Origin: Ditylenchus dipsaci
Lineage: Eukaryota > Nematoda > Chromadorea > Rhabditida > Anguinidae
DNA: 64,000 nt
Reading direction: 5' to 3'
NCBI GenBank assembly: GCA_004194705.1
Contig: SADC01000322.1
Location: 62,001 to 126,000, forward strand
Position 1 is the stretch's first letter, and each line of letters starts with the position of its first letter. Positions 11,282 through 23,051 of this stretch are shown piece by piece. The notes under the pieces are model-generated. The model saw nothing but the letters and a program-made list of their open reading frames with translations. It did no database searches and was not told the DNA's origin. The position numbers were made by a program, and so were the translations under genes.

Positions 11282-12178
11282 GCTTCTTGCATTTATTCTA
11301 GGTGCCTGCTATTAATTCATAATAAATGTACAAATTTTCTGTATGGGTCAAAACACATGGTATTTGGTTGAATAAAGTGCTTGAATATTTGTGATTTTTG
11401 ACATACTCAAATGTGATAAGTATCTCACTTATTTATCAAAATATGCCATTCTCAATCAAACTACAAAAGTTAAATTTTTGAGTTATGGCCACAGCCAAAT
11501 GGAAGCTTCTTGTGGTCAATTTCTCGGGTGTAATCTACACACTTTTGGTAAAATTTACATTTTTTGGTATAAAACAGATTACTTTTGCTATATTGATTGC
11601 AGGTAATTACAGCAGTGACCATATTAAATGTGTCTTATACCTGCCCTTCACTTTACAATGAAACTGAGTGTTTCTGGACGTTTGTATATGCTATTGTGAT
11701 AATTTTCAAATGAGTCTTAACCTGGGTTTGTTTCACTACTTCAACAAACGCAATCAGGTATGACATTCCTTCTGATGAGGTTCCACACTAATTTATGTCT
11801 CGCTCACCCTGTCGTTTTTCGGATTGGGCTTAAGTGGAGAGTGGCTCAGGCAGAACTCAAATGTTCCACATGTCAAAAAACTGGCTAGTACAAAGTGTTT
11901 CAAGAATTTTCGTCGGATTTGAAACGGCTATAACTTTTTCGGGCGCTACTGTAAATAACCCCCCCCCCAAATATTTTTAGGCTTAGGAATTAGGCTTAGC
12001 CCTTAGGCTTAGGCTTTGGGCATTAGGCTCAGGGACAACACGTAATAATTTCACCACTTTTCCAAAAAAAAAGTATGGTTTTTGGGGTACCTGAAAAATT
12101 ATTGGGGGGATATATCACAGTAGCTTTTTTAGGGCGGGGGGGGGGGGCAGGGGGTATATGACAGTAGCGTCCTTTTTC
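11282..12178. other. Intergenic with a G/C-tract inverted repeat
   Basis: No supported gene. A possible first exon (ATG at about 11711, reading MSLNLGLFHYFNKRNQ to a GTATGA donor) is visible but I found no partner exon for it. Inverted words CTACTGTAAATAACCCCCC (about 11949) and GGGGGATATATCACAGTAGC (about 12105) bound a short non-coding element. Confidence 0.35.
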
Positions 12179-12639
12179 GGCTCTATATGTGTTCGAGGGC
12201 ACACCCAAAAAAATATGCCTTGGTCCCCCCTGTTGTTTTTTTTTTACAAAAAAAATTTTACTTTTTTTTCCAGAAACAATTTATAAACACTTTTAATTAG
12301 TTTTAAGCAAAAAATTTTTTGATGTAAATTGTCAAAAAAATTGTTGCCTTGGTCCACCAAGCTGATATAGGCTTAGGCAGGGTAGGTCAGCGTACGTTAG
12401 GACGAACTCAAACATGTTTTTCGTATTTCTTCAGGCTTCAAACAGCATCTTTGAGTCTGTCCTAACATTTACTGGCTTACCCTTGCCTAAGCCTAAAAAT
12501 AACAATATTTTGAGAACGAAAAATTTGTGCCAAAAAAACAACAGGGGGACTAAGCACTTTTTCAAAACTTTTTTGCAAAAAAACAACAAGAAGACCAAGG
12601 CATATTTTTTTGGGTGTACCCTCGAACACACACAGAGCC
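12179..12639. mobile_element. MITE with long TIR, GGCTCT...AGAGCC
   Basis: Inverted ends about 60 bp long contain GTTCGAGGGCACACCC and ATGCCTTGGTCCCC. It is related to 4848-5088. It includes a dispersed word (GTTAGGACG.ACTCAA.CATG) that also occurs at about 58720 and 60760. Confidence 0.8.
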
Positions 12640-12919
12640 ACTTTTTCTATCATGCGTTTTCCAAATTTTCTTTTTGGTGCGAAATGTCCAAAACGCGATT
12701 TTTGCTTGGTCTCCCAGTGGTTTGGGCAGACTTATCCACAAACCAGGACCGGATCCAAAAATCGGGTTTTTCACATTATACACCGAAAAATTTCGTCGGC
12801 GAGAAAAATTGATTGGCGAAAACATATTTTCGAAAAACACCCTACAAAAAAGCTGTAGCCGTTTAACCTCTGGTGAATTTCTCGAAACAGCCAGTATTAT
12901 GGTAGATGTTCCAAAAGTT

Positions 12920-13290
12920 ATTATTTAGATATCATATTGGACAGTCAAAAGCAATGCCTTCTTATTGAACGGAGAATTTTCGCAAAATCCCAAAAAATCT
13001 CCTGATCGAAATTCTGCCAGTACTTCAGTGATTCCAATGCCAATCGGCGTATGACTGGCAACTGTTCGATAACCATGCCTTTGCTAGACGAGCAGGATGA
13101 ACTGGATAGTCATTTCAGCTCAACTCAGACAGATTTGGAACGTATCTCTTCAAGCTTTACCAACGGATCAAAAAGCAATAATTCAGACAGCAGTTCGCAA
13201 GAGTCTTATGCAGATTATACTTCTTCCCGACAAACTCCTCAATTAGTTCAAAAACCTTGTCCTCAGCAACATGAGCTTAACCATTATCAA
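12920..13290 (+). CDS. Possible Ser-rich coding exon, unrecognised
   Basis: The ORF from about 13051 reads MPLLDEQDELDSHFSSTQTD then a Ser/Asn-rich run (SSSFTNGSKSNNSDSSSQES) and ends at HELNHYQ before a GTTAGT donor at 13291. Upstream codons (KSPDRNSASTSVIPMPIG) lie in a neighbouring frame, one base off. The codon pattern and donor suggest coding. It may be the 5' part of the following DHHC gene or a separate gene. I recognise no domain. Confidence 0.3.
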
Positions 13291-13449
13291 GTTAGTTTTT
13301 TGTTAGTAAAACGGCTAAAAACTTACCGCACACCGTATTATTTCTGATAAGGCCCACTCTCCAATGAGGCCTAATTAGGCCTTAAGGCAACTTCTAATAA
13401 GATCCTAACTTCTAATAAGGCCCCACTTCCAAAAATGAGGCCCACGGGG

Positions 13450-13895
13450 GGGGGGGGGGATCGGACATTTTTCCGTTGGACATTTTTCCGTCAAAATTGT
13501 TCGGCGGTCATTTTTTGGCTGTACTTTTTTTTCTTGATCAAAAAAATGATTCTGTTAGTACGGTTTTGTAGCTAAGATTCAGGGCTTTTAAATGAGCTAT
13601 TAACAACCAATGTCTGATTGCAACATTTTGGTTAAAAATGTCCAATCTGACACTAAAAAGGGAGTTGGACATTTTTCCGTCGAAATTGGAGACTCAGCGT
13701 CAGACTAGGCATTTTTATCAAAAATTTTGCAATTGAACGTTGATTGTTGATGACTCATTTTGAAGCCCTGGACCTGAGCTACAAAACGGTACTAACAGAA
13801 TTTGTTTTTTCAATCACGAAAAAAAATTACAGCCAATAAATGACCACGGAAAAATTTCGACGGAAAAATGTCTAACGGAAAAATGTCCTAAACCC
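13450..13895. mobile_element. Fold-back element with GGACATTTTTCCGT array ends
   Basis: 446 bp. Each inverted end holds two or more direct copies of GGACATTTTTCCGT. Flanks CCCACGGGG (13441-13449) and CCCACGGAG (13896-13904) form a 9-bp duplication with one mismatch. It is inserted inside an older element with GGCCC/TAATAAGGCC motifs (about 13325-13925). Same architecture as 33491-33932, 37723-39189 and 54179-55712. Confidence 0.75.
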
Positions 13896-14288
13896 CCCAC
13901 GGAGCCTTTTTAGAGATAATAACCCCTGGCGTTCAAAATCGTGTTCTTGGCATTGTGTTTTTCACCCTTTTTCCAAAACTGCTCTCAGGCAAGTTACGAT
14001 TCATTTATAGAAAGTGAGGTAAGCTACAAAATAAGTAGTATCTTGAGGATATACAACAGGCGGGAATTAAAACCGACAGTCACTTTTTTGCATTTTGATT
14101 TTTCAAATTTTTCACTAAAACTTGGTGGACTATTAATTGTCGAGTAAGCTCTGAGAGAAATTAATTATGTCCCAGTTTGGAAGTGGCTATACTTTGATGG
14201 AATTAATGAATTTTTTCTTCATACACAAGGCTGTCCACGAAGAACAGCCTTATCTAATTTCTATTTGTAATAATCACTGTTCTAGCAT

Positions 14289-16089
14289 ATGTCAAGCAAC
14301 AATCGCTTATATGCTACCACAGATGGAAGGTACAGAAGGGAGCAGGCATTAACTCAGATGAATGACCAACTTTCGTCTAACACAGCCCCTGCAGCAAATG
14401 GCACTCTCAGCAACAACAATAATAATAATAATACTGGCAACAGTAGCAATCAAACTAAGTTTTGTGTGGAATGCAACAAAACCACTCCCAAGCGATGTCA
14501 TCATTGCCCTATCTGCAACATATGCGTGTTGCGCAAAGACCACCACTGCTTTTTAACAGGTGGTTGTGTGGGTCTGGCCAATCAAGTAAGTTTAACATGA
14601 CAAAAAAATTAAATGAAGCTGTATTTATTAGTTTAATTTAGCGATATTTTATTGTATTTCTGTTCTGGGCTGTGCTGGGTAAGTATTTTTGAACCTAATT
14701 ATGATAAATTTGCCTTGGTGTAGGCGCTGGCTATGGAGCAATGCTCAACTTCTCCTACCTTAACTTGTTTGTTTCTCCTTGGTATCCCACTGGCTGGTTT
14801 TATTACATAGGACCTGTGGCCTTGGCTCGCTGGTTTCTAGGCTTAGAATCTTTTGGCATATGTGTTTGGCAGTAGGTCTTTTATTTTATATAATTCGAAT
14901 AAAAAATCCTTTTAGGTGCTTTTCTCAGTCACTTTCTCGTCTTTTATTGGAGCCTTGGTTTCTTATTTCTGCAGGTATATTAATTTTAGAAATAATGTTT
15001 ATGAAATATCTATCAAGATCATAATATTTACAGTTTTTATTTAATATAAACTCAATTTTCTTCACGGTGGCCAGCTTGAGCCGGTCCCCAGAGTGGCCAC
15101 AATAAAGAGTAGCGACTGTGGTCTAGACAATAAAATCAAACATTCGATTTAAGGACAGAAGTTCGTTCCCACTTGAGCGTTGACAGTTTTTTAGCCCGAT
15201 TTTTTAAATTTTTTGCCAGTTGTTTTTTGACGGTCTGGTCCCAAATATCGTAAGGATTACGATTTCACCGATCGTTTCTGAGAAATTCAAATTTTTTTTC
15301 TTAAAAAAGCAAAAATTCTATTAAAAAAGACAGGAACTTTTGAAAAATCATGTCCTTAAGTCGAGTTTTTGCTTTTTTAGAAGAAAAAAATTTGATTTTC
15401 TGAAAAGCGATCGGTGAAATCGTAATCCTTGCGATATTTAGGACCAGACTGTCAAAAAAGGACTATAAATTTAAAAATCGGGCTAAAAAAGTGTCAGACC
15501 CAAGGTGGGATCGAACATTGGCCAGTCCTTTAAGTGTCCTTAAAGGAGCGTACTCACGCTAGTAAGAGGTGGTGCCCGGGAATTCAAAATTTTTTCCTAA
15601 TCATTGATCTTCTGTACGGATTTTTCAACTTCGTTTCCAATAAAACAAGGCGTAGAATTTAGTTTTAGGTATAGTTTTGTTAGAAAACAAGTTAAAAACT
15701 CAGTGCAAAACTTCAATGATTAGGAAATTCTTTTGAATTGGCGGGCAAGACCTCTTATTAGCGTGGGTACGCCCCTTTAAATCGAGAGTGGACTGTACTT
15801 TGCTTAAAATTTGTCGAAAAGACGTGTTTCTATAACCTTGCCCAAACATACACAAAATTTAATTTTTCAAGATATTCTACACCCTAAACGGCTACACTAT
15901 GCATGACTACCATGTTGGCAGGCTACAAGACCATCTAGAAGTGATGGAGACAATTTTTCTGAACGCCTAGCTTTGGTTTTTGGAAAGAGATGGTGGTTAA
16001 ACTTCCTGATACCCCAATTCTGGCTGCCCAACCAGATGACTCCAGCAATAGCGAAAAATGTGTTTATGAGCATTTCCAAAGACTTATAG
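14289..16089 (+). CDS. DHHC-type protein S-acyltransferase (palmitoyltransferase)
   Basis: S-acylates cysteines of target proteins in Golgi/ER or plasma membrane via an acyl-enzyme on the DHHC cysteine. Exons: about 14289-14585, 14642-14678, 14724 to about 14855, one near 14926-14980, and a last exon about 15900-16089. After an Asn-rich N-terminus comes the zinc-binding cysteine-rich domain (CVECNKTTPKRCHHCPICN, then CVLRKDHHCFLTGGCVGLAN) with an intact DHHC. RYFIVFLFWAVLG and AFLSHFLVFYWSLGFLF are membrane segments. The C-terminus reads FGKRWWLNFLIPQFWLP, as in ZDHHC24-like members. N-terminal TM helices were not located, so the true start is probably upstream; ATG 14289 is only the first Met of the main exon. 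The last intron holds a MITE, and the last exon needs a one-base shift near 15940. Function confident, gene ends not. Confidence 0.8.
15130..15799. mobile_element. Palindromic pogo-type MITE interrupted by a TTAA element
   Basis: Inverted halves contain GTTCGTTCCCACTTGAG / CAAGGTGGGATCGAAC and GCCCGATTTTT / AAAAATCGGGC; the right end reads GACTGTA. The left terminus is degraded. A TTAA element at 15540-15780 is inserted in its right arm. It lies in the last intron of the DHHC gene. Confidence 0.75.
15540..15780. mobile_element. TTAA-flanked piggyBac-like MITE
   Basis: TTAA at both ends; TIR AAAGGAGCGTACTCACGCT with its inverted copy at right. The core hairpin shares CCTAATCATT / AATGATTAGG and CAACTTNGTTTC words with 18177-18414. 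Confidence 0.85.
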
Positions 16090-17642
16090 ATGCAAATAAT
16101 TAATAAGGATATCTAATGTTAAAAATTTGCTCATGCAAATGTATTTGAATGATCTCTATTTCGACATATTTTTGTCAATAATCCTAAGTCTAGTCACTTT
16201 GGCTGAAGTCATGCAAATAAGTATTATTGTAATAAAATGACTGAATTTTTGTTATCATCATACTTTTTACAATTAATTAAATAAATAAATGATGTTTTAA
16301 GCCAAAATGGCCTTAAAAATCGTGGTGCCCCCTTCTTCAGAAATTTTTGTTTACGCCTATCCTATAGTGTGTCCTAAAAATATGCCCACTATTCCCACTT
16401 TCAAACAGTTAAAACTTTTTCTATCCTACACCCTGAGAATCAAGCGACAATCTTGTTTTTCACATCATGTACAAAAAATCGACACACATTTTTAGGCAAT
16501 CTGTGTCTATGGTATTCCTACATTCAGATTTGAAAAATTTTGTGGCAAAGCCCCCAGAAGTCATTTTACCTACACCTTTTTTGACTTTTATGGCGTTTTT
16601 ATAATGAAAAAAAAAGTTCGGGGGAGGGGGCTAAAACCTGATTAGGATCCGCCCGGGATACGTTACTGGCTGTGTATACTATGTCATTTAAAAGTCGTTT
16701 CATGGGCGTTCATGGGCTTGAAATAGGCAAAAGATAGAAAAATAATGATAACAAAAAGTGACGGTTACGGTTGTTTAAACTGTGAGCAAACTGAACTATG
16801 CGTTTTGTGAAAAAATTCGCTCTTGACACAATGGCTGAAAACATTTGGAAAGAGGATGGATATGAACGGATAAAACAGCATTTGAAAGTAGGTGATTATA
16901 ACCTATTCCCAACCGAACAGCCGGCGACTCGCTACAAATTGTGACTCGCAAGATTTTTTATTTTCTGTCGTTATATGGGTACAGAGTGTTGTAGCCAGAC
17001 AATTGTTGGCCGCTTCGCGGCCAAGAACAGCACACTCCACATTGCAAGGGATAGGAAAACATGAAATGCATGTTCTCGTGTAAAAAGGATAAAAAAAGTT
17101 AAAGTGTAGCGAGTCGCAAAAAGTGCAGCCAGTCACAATTTCGAAGTTTTACCTCCCAACCACCTGGGATTTGAACAAAATATCGGTGGTACTTGCTCAA
17201 ATTTCACAGAAAATTTTTGTTTTTCCCTATAAAAGCCAGTTTTCGGAAATGCTCAATTTGGCCCGTAGGATGACCATAACTTTTATGTACAGATAATGTC
17301 TAGCCAAAGTCTTAAGACATAAAGAGAGAACGGAATCTCACGGGTTTTAACACTAAATGCATAATAACCTTAGTATAAAATCGTGAAAAAATGTGCGAGA
17401 TAGATTTGTTTGCTGAGGAAAAAAAGAAATAACGATAAAGCAAGATTTTGTATCAAAAAGCTTTACGACATATTAAATTATTTTTTACACAGGGGAAATA
17501 GCATCTGCCTTAATATTTCACAGGCTTGAATAAATAAGTTATGAATAAAAGCTGAGAATTAATTAATAAAATTTTGGTGTGTTCAACAGCCTTTGGCTAT
17601 TTACTATAACTTTTCCGAAGGCATTTTTATTGGCCGAAAGCG
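16090..17642. other. Intergenic; one candidate first exon
   Basis: ATG at 16798 opens a 30-codon run (MRFVKKFALDTMAENIWKED then GYERIKQHLK) ending exactly at a GTAGGTGA donor after 16887. Phase is 0. It could be the first exon of a gene whose other exons I could not place. The rest of the interval shows no exon. Confidence 0.3.
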
Positions 17643-20600
17643 ATGGAATACGCTAATTTTGTAGATTTACTGGTCCGAGGTCTAGGAACTCTTATCTATC
17701 TTGTTTCTTTTATTCTCTTACTTCGTATTCTGTGGATGGTTTGGTCAAGCACCAGACAAAAAGGAAAAATGTCATTAAACATATCTTCTCACGTAATCGT
17801 CTACTTTGGTTGCTGGATGTTGGCTATTTTTAGCCTTGTGCCTAATAGCTTGACTATTTTTATCTATTGGAAACCAGCTGGAGGTCATGTTTAAAATCAT
17901 TGCTTGGCTAAAGCAGTGAATTTTTGTTCAAAAACATGTTTTAAATAAAAGGGTATACTGTAGCTTTACTCGGATAAAAAGAGGGACGGTGGTTTTTTTT
18001 GTGTTATGCGTTCTCATCTATATTTTTTCAAGTTTACAGCCTAATTTTTAAAAGTAGTATGAGGTCATAAATATTAGATTTGATGCATAACGAGTAAAAA
18101 AGCCAAAGCGTTAGAGATGTGAGCACACTCTTACCTGCGACATGATTCCGAGAAAGACTTTTTATCAAAAATATACAAAGGGCCATTGCCACCTGTTTTG
18201 ATTTGTCCCCCGCCAATTCAAATTTTTTCGCCTAATCATTAAACTTGTGCACGGATTTTTCAACTTGGTTTCTAACAAAACAAGGCCTAGAATTCAATTT
18301 TAGGTACAGTTTGGTTAGAAACCAAGTTGAAAAATACGTACAGAAGTTCAATGATTAGGAAAAAAATTTAAATTGGCGGGGACAACCGTTGTCGGGACGG
18401 CAATGGCCCTTTAAAGCAAGATTCACTTCACCGGAAATTCGAAAACACGGTTTAAAGAACTCCAAAGCAAATTTTATGCCGTGAAACGGAAAGAAAACAC
18501 GTTTTTAAGCGTTTAAATAATCTTTTTTGTTAAGATTATTATACCGATGGACGATTACTCTTTTGGTCAAGTGTTTGGAATATATCAGTGACTTCATCTA
18601 TTCCACTATCAGTGTTTTTCTTAACTCTGGATCGAATTCTCTTCATATCTTTTCCATAAAGTATAATGAACGCCACAAACTCATAGTTGTTTGGGCTTCT
18701 GTAGTGGTGGTTGCTTCAGGAATGGTTGGGAACCTTATAGCTCTATTTGAGGAGCTGCCAATTCCAGAATATAATAGTATGTTTTAATTGTTTAGAAACT
18801 TTTTTTCGTATTATTTTTAGGAGGGGGATACTGTTAGAAGGGCCATTATTACAATTAGTGGTGTTGGTTGGACTTCGAGCAAAGTTTCGATACGATATTT
18901 CTAAAGAAAAAAATTTGATATCGATGATGGTATTTTCAAAATTTTCGAGCGAGCGATACGATATATCCAATAAAAAATCGATTCGCATATATAGTAAAAA
19001 AGATTTAAAAAAAGAGCTTAAAAAGATCATCAACTTTAATAGTTTTTTGAAACCTCAAAAATGTGTCGTTTTATCCAGTGCTTATGACACCATATTTGAA
19101 ATTTTCCACCGAGCGATATTTTTGATATTTCAAAAATTTCCAGCAAGCGATACGATATTTTTGAAAAGCTTCAGCGACATTTAGATACGATATTTCAGTC
19201 GAAATTGATACCGAGCAATATTTTGATAGAATATATCGCTTGCCAACAACACTAATTACAACTATAGGTGGGCGAAATCGGCCTGAATAGGCCGATGTTT
19301 GGGGAGGCTAATATTTTTTAACCCCCTCCTAGGGGTACGGGCGCTACTAATAGAGTGAATACGGTACTTTACTTTTTGTGATGACTAATGACCAGAAGTC
19401 TGCTCATGTCCGAGTTAAATTATTGAGCAACTAGTCTTCCGTTATCAGTTCAGCTTCAGCTCAGCCAGCGGTCCTGTGCTCTCCAGTTCTTGATGAGGAT
19501 GTCCAAACGCGTAGCTTCGCCTGTCCTGATGACCAGCTATACATAGCTGCACGAGCGCCAGCGCCGGCGCTTTTTCCGGCGCTGGCGCGAATATTTTGAC
19601 TAGGCCGGCGCTGGCGCCGGCGCTCGCGAAATTTTTCTGACCAGGCCGGCGCTGGCGTGAAATGGTGAATAGACCAGCGCTGGCACCGGCGCGCAAATTT
19701 TCACGAATTTCTAAACTGGCGCTTTTTTGTTTTGTATTAAGTCATTGTTGTTGTAAAACAAGTTCATGCCAATTCTTTAATTTATAAACTTCTTCAAAAA
19801 TATAAATTTCCTAGTGGTGTTACTTGAATAATGAACAATACGTGTTTCATTCAATAAGTCCTTCAAGAACATTGTTTTTTTTTTCATTCCAGGATGAAAA
19901 CAGTGATGAAGTATTGATTGGAGATGCAATAGGATTTTGGAATGCGAATTCACAAGTGCCTTTACTATGCTTGAAACTTCTTAACTTTTTACCAACTTAA
20001 GGTTTATCCAACTCTTGAAAAGGTTGCGCGCGACATTCTCGCAATACCTGCAAGCAGTGGAGAGACTGTTTAGCATTATGGCCATGCAGTCATCTGGCCG
20101 AAAAACGTCAAATGGCCAACAGCTATTAAATAGCAAGACTATGTTGGTCTACAATTCTGTCCTGATAAATATTTGATATGGAATAAAAAATGTTGAAAAT
20201 TATGTCAATAATTTGTAGAATAGCCGCTTTTGAGTGCGCCGGCGCTTTTCACGGCGCCAGCAAAATCGCGCCGGCGCGATTTTTTGAATTTGGGTGCTCT
20301 GGCGCCGGCGCTGGCGCTCAATTTTGAAAATTGCCGGCGCTGGCGCTATTTTTTAGACAGCGTGCAGCTATGTCCTGTTGTGGCTGAAAAAAATTGGAAA
20401 TGTTAGAATGAGAATCTCCTATTGTAAAATCTATTGTGCCAGTATTGTCATTGTGTTGTGTAGAGTATTACGTATTAATCATCACAAAAAGTAGAGTACC
20501 GTATTCCCCTGACTATGCTTTCGTTGCTGTTTCTTTCAACTTGCCGTGGTGCACCAATAAAATCCCAGTATCATAGAATTCAGCTTTTCTTACTCAAGGG

Positions 20601-21219
20601 TCGCGAAAAAACGATGTGCTTACACTATTTTGAAATTTAAAAAATAAAAAATTAATTTGCAAATTTTAGAATGTCGAGTGCTTCAATGCATCTTCAAAAA
20701 GACTGGTTTACTGACTTACACATATACCAGAATGTGCGTCGGGTTTTTGAACTTTTTGGCTGGCACATATTTTCTACTGAAAATTTGGCAGTTGGAAAAA
20801 GTGCACTTGCAACTGACTACTTCAAATGTAGTTTTCATGCAAGAAACACCTATTGAAAAAAACTCAACGGTTGGCTAAAATACTTCTGTCATGTAAAAGT
20901 CTTTTTTTATTCAAAAAAAAGTTTAGATAAACAAATTGGCCATTCTAATTATATTAACCGAATTTTTCTTAAATTTTCTACCACAACTGATAGCATTACT
21001 AATTTTAAAAGTAAAATTTTGCAAGATAGTAAAATTATAAATAATAACCTATTTTAGATATTCGGTTTCTCGATCAGTCAGTATATAGGTCCTTATAGTG
21101 TGCTGCTACCAGCAGTCGATCTTCTCATTTTTACGCTTGGATACTCTAAGATAGTCAAAAAGCGAGTGGAAAACAATGTTAAAGCTGTTCTTAGCAAAAG
21201 TGTATCCAATAATTTTTAG
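17643..21219 (+). CDS. Seven-transmembrane receptor, chemoreceptor-like
   Basis: Five exons: 17643-17883, 18535-18776, 20670-20869, 20927-21010 and 21058-21219 (TAG). With one base restored in exon 2 the phases chain perfectly to a 309-residue product. TM1 LLVRGLGTLIYLVSFILLLR; TM2 HVIVYFGCWMLAIFSLVPNS; TM3 ends LSVFFLTLDRILFISFP, with an Asp-Arg pair at the TM3/loop-2 position typical of rhodopsin-like receptors; TM4 LIVVWASVVVVASGMVG; TM5 TRMCVGFLNFLAGTYFLLKI; TM6 LAILIILTEFFLNFLPQ; TM7 IGPYSVLLPAVDLLIFTLGY followed by a basic tail (SKIVKKR). NPxxY is not recognisable. Size and lack of strict class A motifs recall nematode serpentine chemoreceptors; I cannot name the subfamily. The one-base gap lies near 18658. 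Introns 1 and 2 contain transposons. Confidence 0.78.
18177..18414. mobile_element. piggyBac-like MITE in receptor intron 1
   Basis: Inverted AAAGGGCCATTGCC / GGCAATGGCCCTTT ends, TTAA at the right end and a long inner hairpin (CCTAATCATT...AATGATTAGG; GGCCTAGAATTCAATTTTAGG centre). The left TTAA is mutated. Confidence 0.75.
19357..20510. mobile_element. Degenerate hAT-like element with GC-rich inner repeats
   Basis: Outer inverted words TACGGTACTTTACTTTTTGTG (left) and CACAAAAAGTAGAGTACCGTA (right) bound the block. Within it, arrays of CCGGCGCTGGCG lie at 19555-19700 and 20228-20350, and TAGCTGCACG / CGTGCAGCTA form an inner TIR. Between the arrays is decayed coding sequence for a hAT C-terminal dimerisation region (next entry). 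It is located in receptor intron 2, a strong GC island in an AT-rich setting. Confidence 0.65.
19890..20175 (+). pseudogene. hAT transposase C-terminal (dimerisation) domain remnant
   Basis: Fragments in shifting frames read DENSDEVLIGDAIGFWNANS, YPTLEKVARDILAIPASSGE and a tail with RKTSNGQQLLNS. FW..., YP.L...A...L.IPASS.E and the conserved R before the LL segment are the signature of Dimer_Tnp_hAT. Frames are broken and the VFS segment is disrupted, so it is inactive. Confidence 0.75.
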
Positions 21220-21516
21220 ATGTTTTAAATGCTGTTTTTTGCTTTATATTGAATTTATTAAAATGTTTTCATTAATAGTTTGACAAATATTAACAATTTT
21301 CACAAATTTCGCATTTTTCTATGGCTATTTAATACTTTTAACATGCATTTTCAAACATCATGCGAATACAATTTTTTTCAAAACTGTGTAAAGTGCCTAT
21401 CTTGGGCCACTTTTCATGATGATTCCAAATCTAGACTTTGAATTTCGAAAAATCTGGTTTGAATGGTAGAAAAGGGTCTTCTTTTATGCAGATTTTGTTG
21501 TATTCGTGAAAGTGGC

Positions 21517-21698
21517 TACAGTCGAACCTCGTTATAAGATACACCCAGGGACCGACCCCAGCTGTATCTTATAACGAGGTGTATCTTATATAGGGGGGTA
21601 ATTTGACGGGAGTTATTTAACTTGGGACCGACCCCAGCTGTATCTTATAACGAGGTGTATCTTATATTGGGTGTATCTTATAACGAGGTTCTACTGTA
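21517..21698. mobile_element. Small pogo-type MITE, TACAGTCGAACCTCG ends
   Basis: TACAGTCGAACCTCGTTATA at left and its inverted copy ending TACTGTA at right, with extra internal GTATCTTATAACGAGGT copies. TA at both ends. Non-coding. Confidence 0.85.
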
Positions 21699-21756
21699 CA
21701 CGGTTAGAACTCGTAGAAATAATCATAATTTAACATCTCGTAACATCTTGTGTTTC

Positions 21757-22621
21757 AGAAGAAATGTGTATTGGAGACCAAAAAGTTGGTTGCTCAACTA
21801 TTTCTTATGGACTTATAGAAACCGTTCGCAGGGTTCCTAGGAATTTAGAGAATGACGGGCAAAGCCGATATTATGAGCAAAGACAGATAAAAAATGTGGT
21901 GTTTTGTTTTGACTAGACCGATCAATCACCGATATAATAACTAGGGTTGGCCTCCCTCCCTCCCCCCCTCCCCCCCGCTTTTTTACCAAATTTTCCTTAT
22001 ACCTCCCCCCCTCCTCCCCCCGCAAAAAAAATTGGCCACCTCCCCCCCGTTTCTCCCCCCCGCTCCCAAAATGACCCCCGTCACCCCCCGCAAAAATCCC
22101 AGTCGAAAAAAACTCTCGGATGAGGTCATTTTCAGAACGGCAGCCGAGAAGGATCAAGATTTATCGAACCAGAGGAGTGGCAATATCGTAGCTTTGACTT
22201 TAGAAGTGTTTCAAAAGCCTTCAGATTCATTCTTGACTGCTGTTTCGAAAATTTTCAGTCCGAGGCTTGTAAATTAATCACGCACCCCCCGCCACTGCCC
22301 CCGCTCACAGCTTCCTCCCCCCCGCTCCTCCCCCCCGCAAAAAAAATTGGCCACCTCCCCCCGCTTCTCCCCCCGCAAATTTTTTTAGTCTAATCTCCCC
22401 CCCCGCACCCCAAAAAGCGGGGGGAGGCCAACCCTAATAATAACAGTCATCAAATTAATTCTCATTTAGCTTTTTATCGGTCTTTTCTCATTTTATGGTT
22501 TTGCCGACCTTGCAGAGAGGTCAAGAATTACGCGAAAGCAACTATCTAAAATGTATAAGGAAGTTATAGAAACTTACAAATCAGAAGAGAATGACAAGAA
22601 ATTTTTCTCGGATGAATTTTA
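21757..22621 (+). CDS. 3' exons of an unrecognised gene
   Basis: Two phase-compatible exons: about 21757-21895 (EEMCIGDQKVGCSTISYGLI, then ETVRRVPRNLENDGQSRYYE) and about 22470-22621 (LFIGLFSFYGFADLAERSRI then a charged tail ending in FFSDEF and TAA at 22619-22621). The intron between them contains the poly-C element. One hydrophobic segment (LFIGLFSFYGFADLA) precedes a Lys/Glu-rich C-terminus. No domain recognised and 5' exons not found; it could be the end of a membrane protein. Splice motifs and phase support it. Confidence 0.4.
21943..22435. mobile_element. Element with CTAGGGTTGGCC ends and poly-C tracts
   Basis: The left TAGGGTTGGCCTCC and right GGAGGCCAACCCTA are inverted. Next to both ends are long C-rich tracts (CTCCCCCCCGC repeats). 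The centre is AT-rich and non-coding. Related ends appear at about 8850 and 35190. Confidence 0.75.
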
Positions 22622-23043
22622 ATTGTGAATAAACTAGGGAGGCCAGCATTTTAATAGATTGATTATGACTTTTGGTTATCAATTTAACAGATTTTTCATA
22701 CGCAGCTCATACAATATAATGAGTTTCTTAGCTAACGTGGTACATCAAGCCTGAATTTTCGAATTAGACTTACAAACATATAACCCAGCCCGGTGTCTCA
22801 TGCCCATTTTCAAGACATCCAACCCAGCCTGGTATCTCATGCCCATTATTTGATGGGTAGTGGTTTAGTGTTAATAAAGCTTCATGGAGTATAGTATCAC
22901 GTAAGATAGTGATTTGTGCGACAAGTTGCAGTTGGATGACTTTTGTCATATTTGACTTGACACATTTGAAATAGACATGTCAATTGCTCAATCCTAGCTG
23001 GACCGTAATTTTCTCCTAAAATTCTCAAGTCGCTTTTTTCGTG
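22622..23043. other. Intergenic, no gene recognised
   Basis: A short diverged tandem copy (AACCCAGCC.GGT.TCTCATGCCCAT, twice at 22788 and 22830) is the only structure seen. Confidence 0.4.
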
Positions 23044-23051
23044 CTCCCAAC

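Noticed and set aside
12414..12928. Cluster of 80-130-residue ORFs on both strands
   Set aside because: They read through the inverted repeat element 12179-12639 and its flank, on opposite strands, with no domain.
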